From DATFXF01 sp035258565 (GTDB lineage Bacteria; Acidobacteriota; Terriglobia; Acidiferrales; UBA7541), in NCBI GenBank assembly GCA_035258565.1, contig DATFXF010000113.1, positions 1-14,849 of the forward strand: a DNA stretch of 14,849 nucleotides, given 5' to 3'. Position 1 is the first letter of the stretch. Each line of letters starts with the position of its first letter. The translations under genes were made by a program, and so were the position numbers. Of this stretch, positions 12,852 to 14,849 are shown piece by piece. A model generated the notes under the pieces. It was not told where the DNA came from, did not search any database, and saw only the letters and a program-made list of their open reading frames with translations.

Positions 12852-14537
12852 ATGTCAGAGGCTCAGTCCATCCCCGAAGCAGTGCTAGAAGTCATCCATC
12901 CCGATGGCACCCGCCATTCGGTGCGCGTGGCCCAATCGCCATTCTTGATCGGCCGCACGATGGACGCCGGCAACCACCTGCCGCTCAGTGACATGCGCAT
13001 CTCCCGGCAATGCGCCGCCCTGGTCTATGCGGAGGGCGAATTCCGACTGCAAGACCGGGGCCAGCGGAACGGGATCTTTGTCAATGGGGAAAAGATTGAC
13101 ATTCGGCCCCTGCGCGAGGCCGACACGATCAGCTTCGGTGTGCCGGACTCGTTCCAATTGATTTTTCACACTGGCCCTCGCGACGACTCGCTGCCGCAGT
13201 TTTTGGCACGCATGGAGGAGGCCTCGGCGCTCGATCCCGCGGCACGCGACCTTCGCCATCTGAGCTTGCTGCTGGAGGCTTCCAATCTGCTGCAATCGCA
13301 CCTGCCGCTCGAAGTCGTGCTCGGCGTGATGCTCGACCGCGCGATCACGCTCACCGATGCCGATCGTGGCATGCTGCTCGAGGCCGACGCCGAGGGCCGT
13401 CTGCGTCCAATGTTGGCCCGCCAGCGCGGCGCGCGGAACCTCGCGCCTACCAGCCTTGTACCCAGCCAGACGGTGATTGCCCGCGCGATCGAGAAGCGCC
13501 GGAGCGTGATGGAAGAAGACTTGGCCTCGGGCGCGGCCGAACTGCGCGACGCACAAAGCATCGTCGGACAAATGCTGCGCTCCGTGATGGCTATCCCACT
13601 TCTTTCGATGAGCCAGATGCGCTCCGCAGACGTGACCTTCCTGTCCGTGCCGGGCCAGTTGCTAGGCGTGCTCTATCTCGACAGCCGGCGCCCCGCCGCC
13701 TTTACGCAGCTCGAACGCCAAATTCTGGCGACGCTGGCGATGGAAGCTGCCAGCGTGCTCGATAACGCGCGGCTCGCGAAGAAAGAGCGGGAACGAGTGC
13801 GGCTCGAGCAGGAACTGGAGACCGCGCGGCAGATCCAGCAAGCGCTGCTGCCCAAGAGCTTCCAGCATTTTCCTCACTTGCAAGTTACCGGAGTGAACCA
13901 CTCCTGCTTGGCCGTGGGCGGAGACTACTTCGACCTGATGCAGGTGGGGCCGGAGCGCGCCGCGTTTGTCATTGCCGATGTATGCGGCAAGGGGCTAGGG
14001 GCGGCCCTGGTAACCGCCATGCTCCAGGGGACGCTCTCCGCCTTAACCCTGGGGAAGGAGTTGGCGTGTGTGTGTGCCCACGTGAACCGCTACATCTGCG
14101 AGCACTCCGAGATGCAGCGATACGCGACGCTCTTCTTCGGCACCGTGGATCGAAGCGGGCGCCTCGAGTTCATCAATGCGGGCCATCTGCCGCCTCTGCT
14201 GGTGCGCGGAGGCAAGGTGGAATCCTCCTTTCCGGCGAAGAGCCTACCGGTTGGCTTATTCGAGCAGACGGAGTACGAAGCGGAGACGGCCCAGCTTGAG
14301 CCCGGCGATACGCTCGTGCTTTTCACCGATGGCGTGAACGAGGCGAGCGACGCGGCGGGGCAATTCTTTGATATGGACCGCCTGAGGGAAGTCGTCGCCA
14401 CTCACGCTACGCAGCCAGTGGAAACCATGCAGGCAGGAATTCTGGCGGCGGTCGAGAAATTCACCCGCGGGGCACCGCAGGCTGACGACATTACCCTGTT
14501 CATCCTGCGTTATCAGCTCTCCGGCTCATCGAACTGA
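12852..14537 (+). CDS. FHA-GAF-SpoIIE (PP2C-type) serine phosphatase
   Basis: A 561-residue cytoplasmic phosphatase, probably dephosphorylating a STAS antagonist such as the one at 2125-2457. Seen in order: FHA domain (about 10-107) with GR (34-35), SR (51-52) and RNGIFVNG (72-79); a GAF-like domain (140-305); a linker coiled coil (308-332) with the usual ETARQIQQALLPKSF; and the SpoIIE/RsbU phosphatase domain (340-557) with metal-binding aspartates in VGGDYFDL (Asp358), IADVCGKG (Asp376), LFTDGVNEA (Asp493) and QADDITLF (Asp545 or 546). The position usually held by histidine in the FHA motif (SRxH) reads SRQC, so phosphothreonine binding may be altered. ATG start lacks a Shine-Dalgarno; the start is supported by the position of the FHA domain. 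FHA and GAF inputs suggest control by a Ser/Thr kinase and a small ligand. It is divergent from the export operon. Confidence 0.9.
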   Translation: MSEAQSIPEAVLEVIHPDGTRHSVRVAQSPFLIGRTMDAGNHLPLSDMRISRQCAALVYAEGEFRLQDRGQRNGIFVNGEKIDIRPLREADTISFGVPDSFQLIFHTGPRDDSLPQFLARMEEASALDPAARDLRHLSLLLEASNLLQSHLPLEVVLGVMLDRAITLTDADRGMLLEADAEGRLRPMLARQRGARNLAPTSLVPSQTVIARAIEKRRSVMEEDLASGAAELRDAQSIVGQMLRSVMAIPLLSMSQMRSADVTFLSVPGQLLGVLYLDSRRPAAFTQLERQILATLAMEAASVLDNARLAKKERERVRLEQELETARQIQQALLPKSFQHFPHLQVTGVNHSCLAVGGDYFDLMQVGPERAAFVIADVCGKGLGAALVTAMLQGTLSALTLGKELACVCAHVNRYICEHSEMQRYATLFFGTVDRSGRLEFINAGHLPPLLVRGGKVESSFPAKSLPVGLFEQTEYEAETAQLEPGDTLVLFTDGVNEASDAAGQFFDMDRLREVVATHATQPVETMQAGILAAVEKFTRGAPQADDITLFILRYQLSGSSN

Positions 14538-14538
14538 A

Positions 14539-14562
14539 TCCGTCGCACATTTTTTGGACGGA
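14539..14562. terminator. Hairpin between convergent genes
   Basis: TCCGTC (14539-14544) and GACGGA (14557-14562) form a 6-bp stem with a 12-base loop containing six Ts, between the stops of two convergent genes. Neither side has a U-tract after the stem, so it is a poor intrinsic terminator and may only protect mRNA 3' ends. Confidence 0.25.
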
Positions 14563-14565
14563 GAA

Positions 14566-14849
14566 CTAAGCCCGTGTCGTCGCTTCACGCACGGCGCGCA
14601 CGGCGTCCATAAACGCGCGGACTCGCTTCAGGTCCACCGGATTTTGCATCACCCCGTCGGTTTTCAGGCTTGATCCGACAATCACTCCGTCTGCGTACTG
14701 GAGAAACGCACCGATATTCTCCTGGTTGCTTCCACTGCCCACCAGGATCGGACGGGAGGCCAAGCTCTTGGCCTCACGAACTTTTTCGACATCGGGGGCC
14801 GAGCCGGTCATTCGCCCCGTCACGATCAGTGCATCCGCTCCGTAGAATT
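14566..14849 (-). CDS. BtpA/SgcQ-family protein, C-terminal part (runs off the window)
   Basis: Only the last 94 or so residues are in the window; the gene continues past the right edge. Seen: FYGADALIVTGRMTGSAPDV, PILVGSGSNQENIGAFL, YADGVIVGSSLKTDG and NPVDLKRVRAFMDAV, which follow the BtpA-family pattern of a TIM-barrel phosphate-binding end. BtpA was described in cyanobacterial photosystem I assembly, but most family members, including SgcQ-like proteins, are of unknown function. The reading frame is open through position 14849, so apparent internal starts (GTG 14823) are not the true start. Stop TAG at 14566-14568. It converges on the FHA-SpoIIE gene and is probably unrelated to the peptide locus. 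Confidence 0.85.
   Translation of the reverse strand, partial: FYGADALIVTGRMTGSAPDVEKVREAKSLASRPILVGSGSNQENIGAFLQYADGVIVGSSLKTDGVMQNPVDLKRVRAFMDAVRAVREATTRA

Noticed and set aside
1..14849. tRNA, rRNA or insertion sequence
   Set aside because: No cloverleaf-like tRNA pattern, rRNA segment, transposase motif or flanking terminal repeats were seen on either strand.

Overview
The window is GC-rich, densely coded, Gram-negative-type DNA. The gene mix (hopanoid radical SAM enzyme, PrsK/PrsR-like two-component pair, GAF-HlyD and M50-HlyD fusion proteins, Rsb-type partner-switching proteins) suggests an Acidobacteriota-like or related soil/environmental bacterium. This is an inference from gene content, because no rRNA or other taxonomic marker is present. 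No gene-free stretch exceeds 300 bases; the longest gaps are 5980-6238 and 6488-6693, and both appear regulatory.

Layout. (1) 22-1536: HpnJ-like B12-binding radical SAM protein, probably the end of a hopanoid gene set lying to the left. (2) 1703-2457: anti-sigma-factor kinase (RsbW-like) and STAS antagonist (RsbV-like), translationally coupled. (3) 2497-3612 (minus): membrane M50/site-2-protease-like protein with a PqqD-like N-terminus. (4) 3698-5979: soluble histidine kinase and sigma-54-dependent response regulator resembling PrsK/PrsR of PEP-CTERM systems, with overlapping start/stop codons. (5) 6086-6876: a well-matched sigma-54 (-24/-12) promoter, a structured leader, and two small peptide genes that share an N-terminal leader-like segment (KLTxEQR...TGxD) but differ in their C-termini. 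The first carries three copies of E(A/V)ARKAP(F/L). A strong intrinsic terminator lies between them. (6) 6910-12669 (minus): a three-gene operon with a GAF-GAF-GAF-TM-HlyD protein, a lipoprotein RND-type adaptor, and a PqqD-M50-HlyD membrane protein. (7) 12852-14537: FHA-GAF-SpoIIE/PP2C phosphatase, the missing third component of the partner switch. (8) 14566-14849 (minus): the C-terminal part of a BtpA-family protein.

Reading as a system (inference). Regions 3 to 6 look like a regulated peptide locus. A two-component pair would switch on a sigma-54 promoter that expresses small, possibly ribosomally made and processed peptides (RiPP-like). Two PqqD/M50 proteins and two HlyD-type adaptors would recognise, cleave and export them. 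No ABC or RND pump and no obvious dedicated modification enzyme is visible, so the exporter would be unconventional or completed elsewhere. The locus is flanked by the two halves of an Rsb-type partner switch (kinase plus antagonist on the left, phosphatase on the right), which may add a second control layer. I recognise the component families but not the two peptides; they are the best candidates here for something undescribed.
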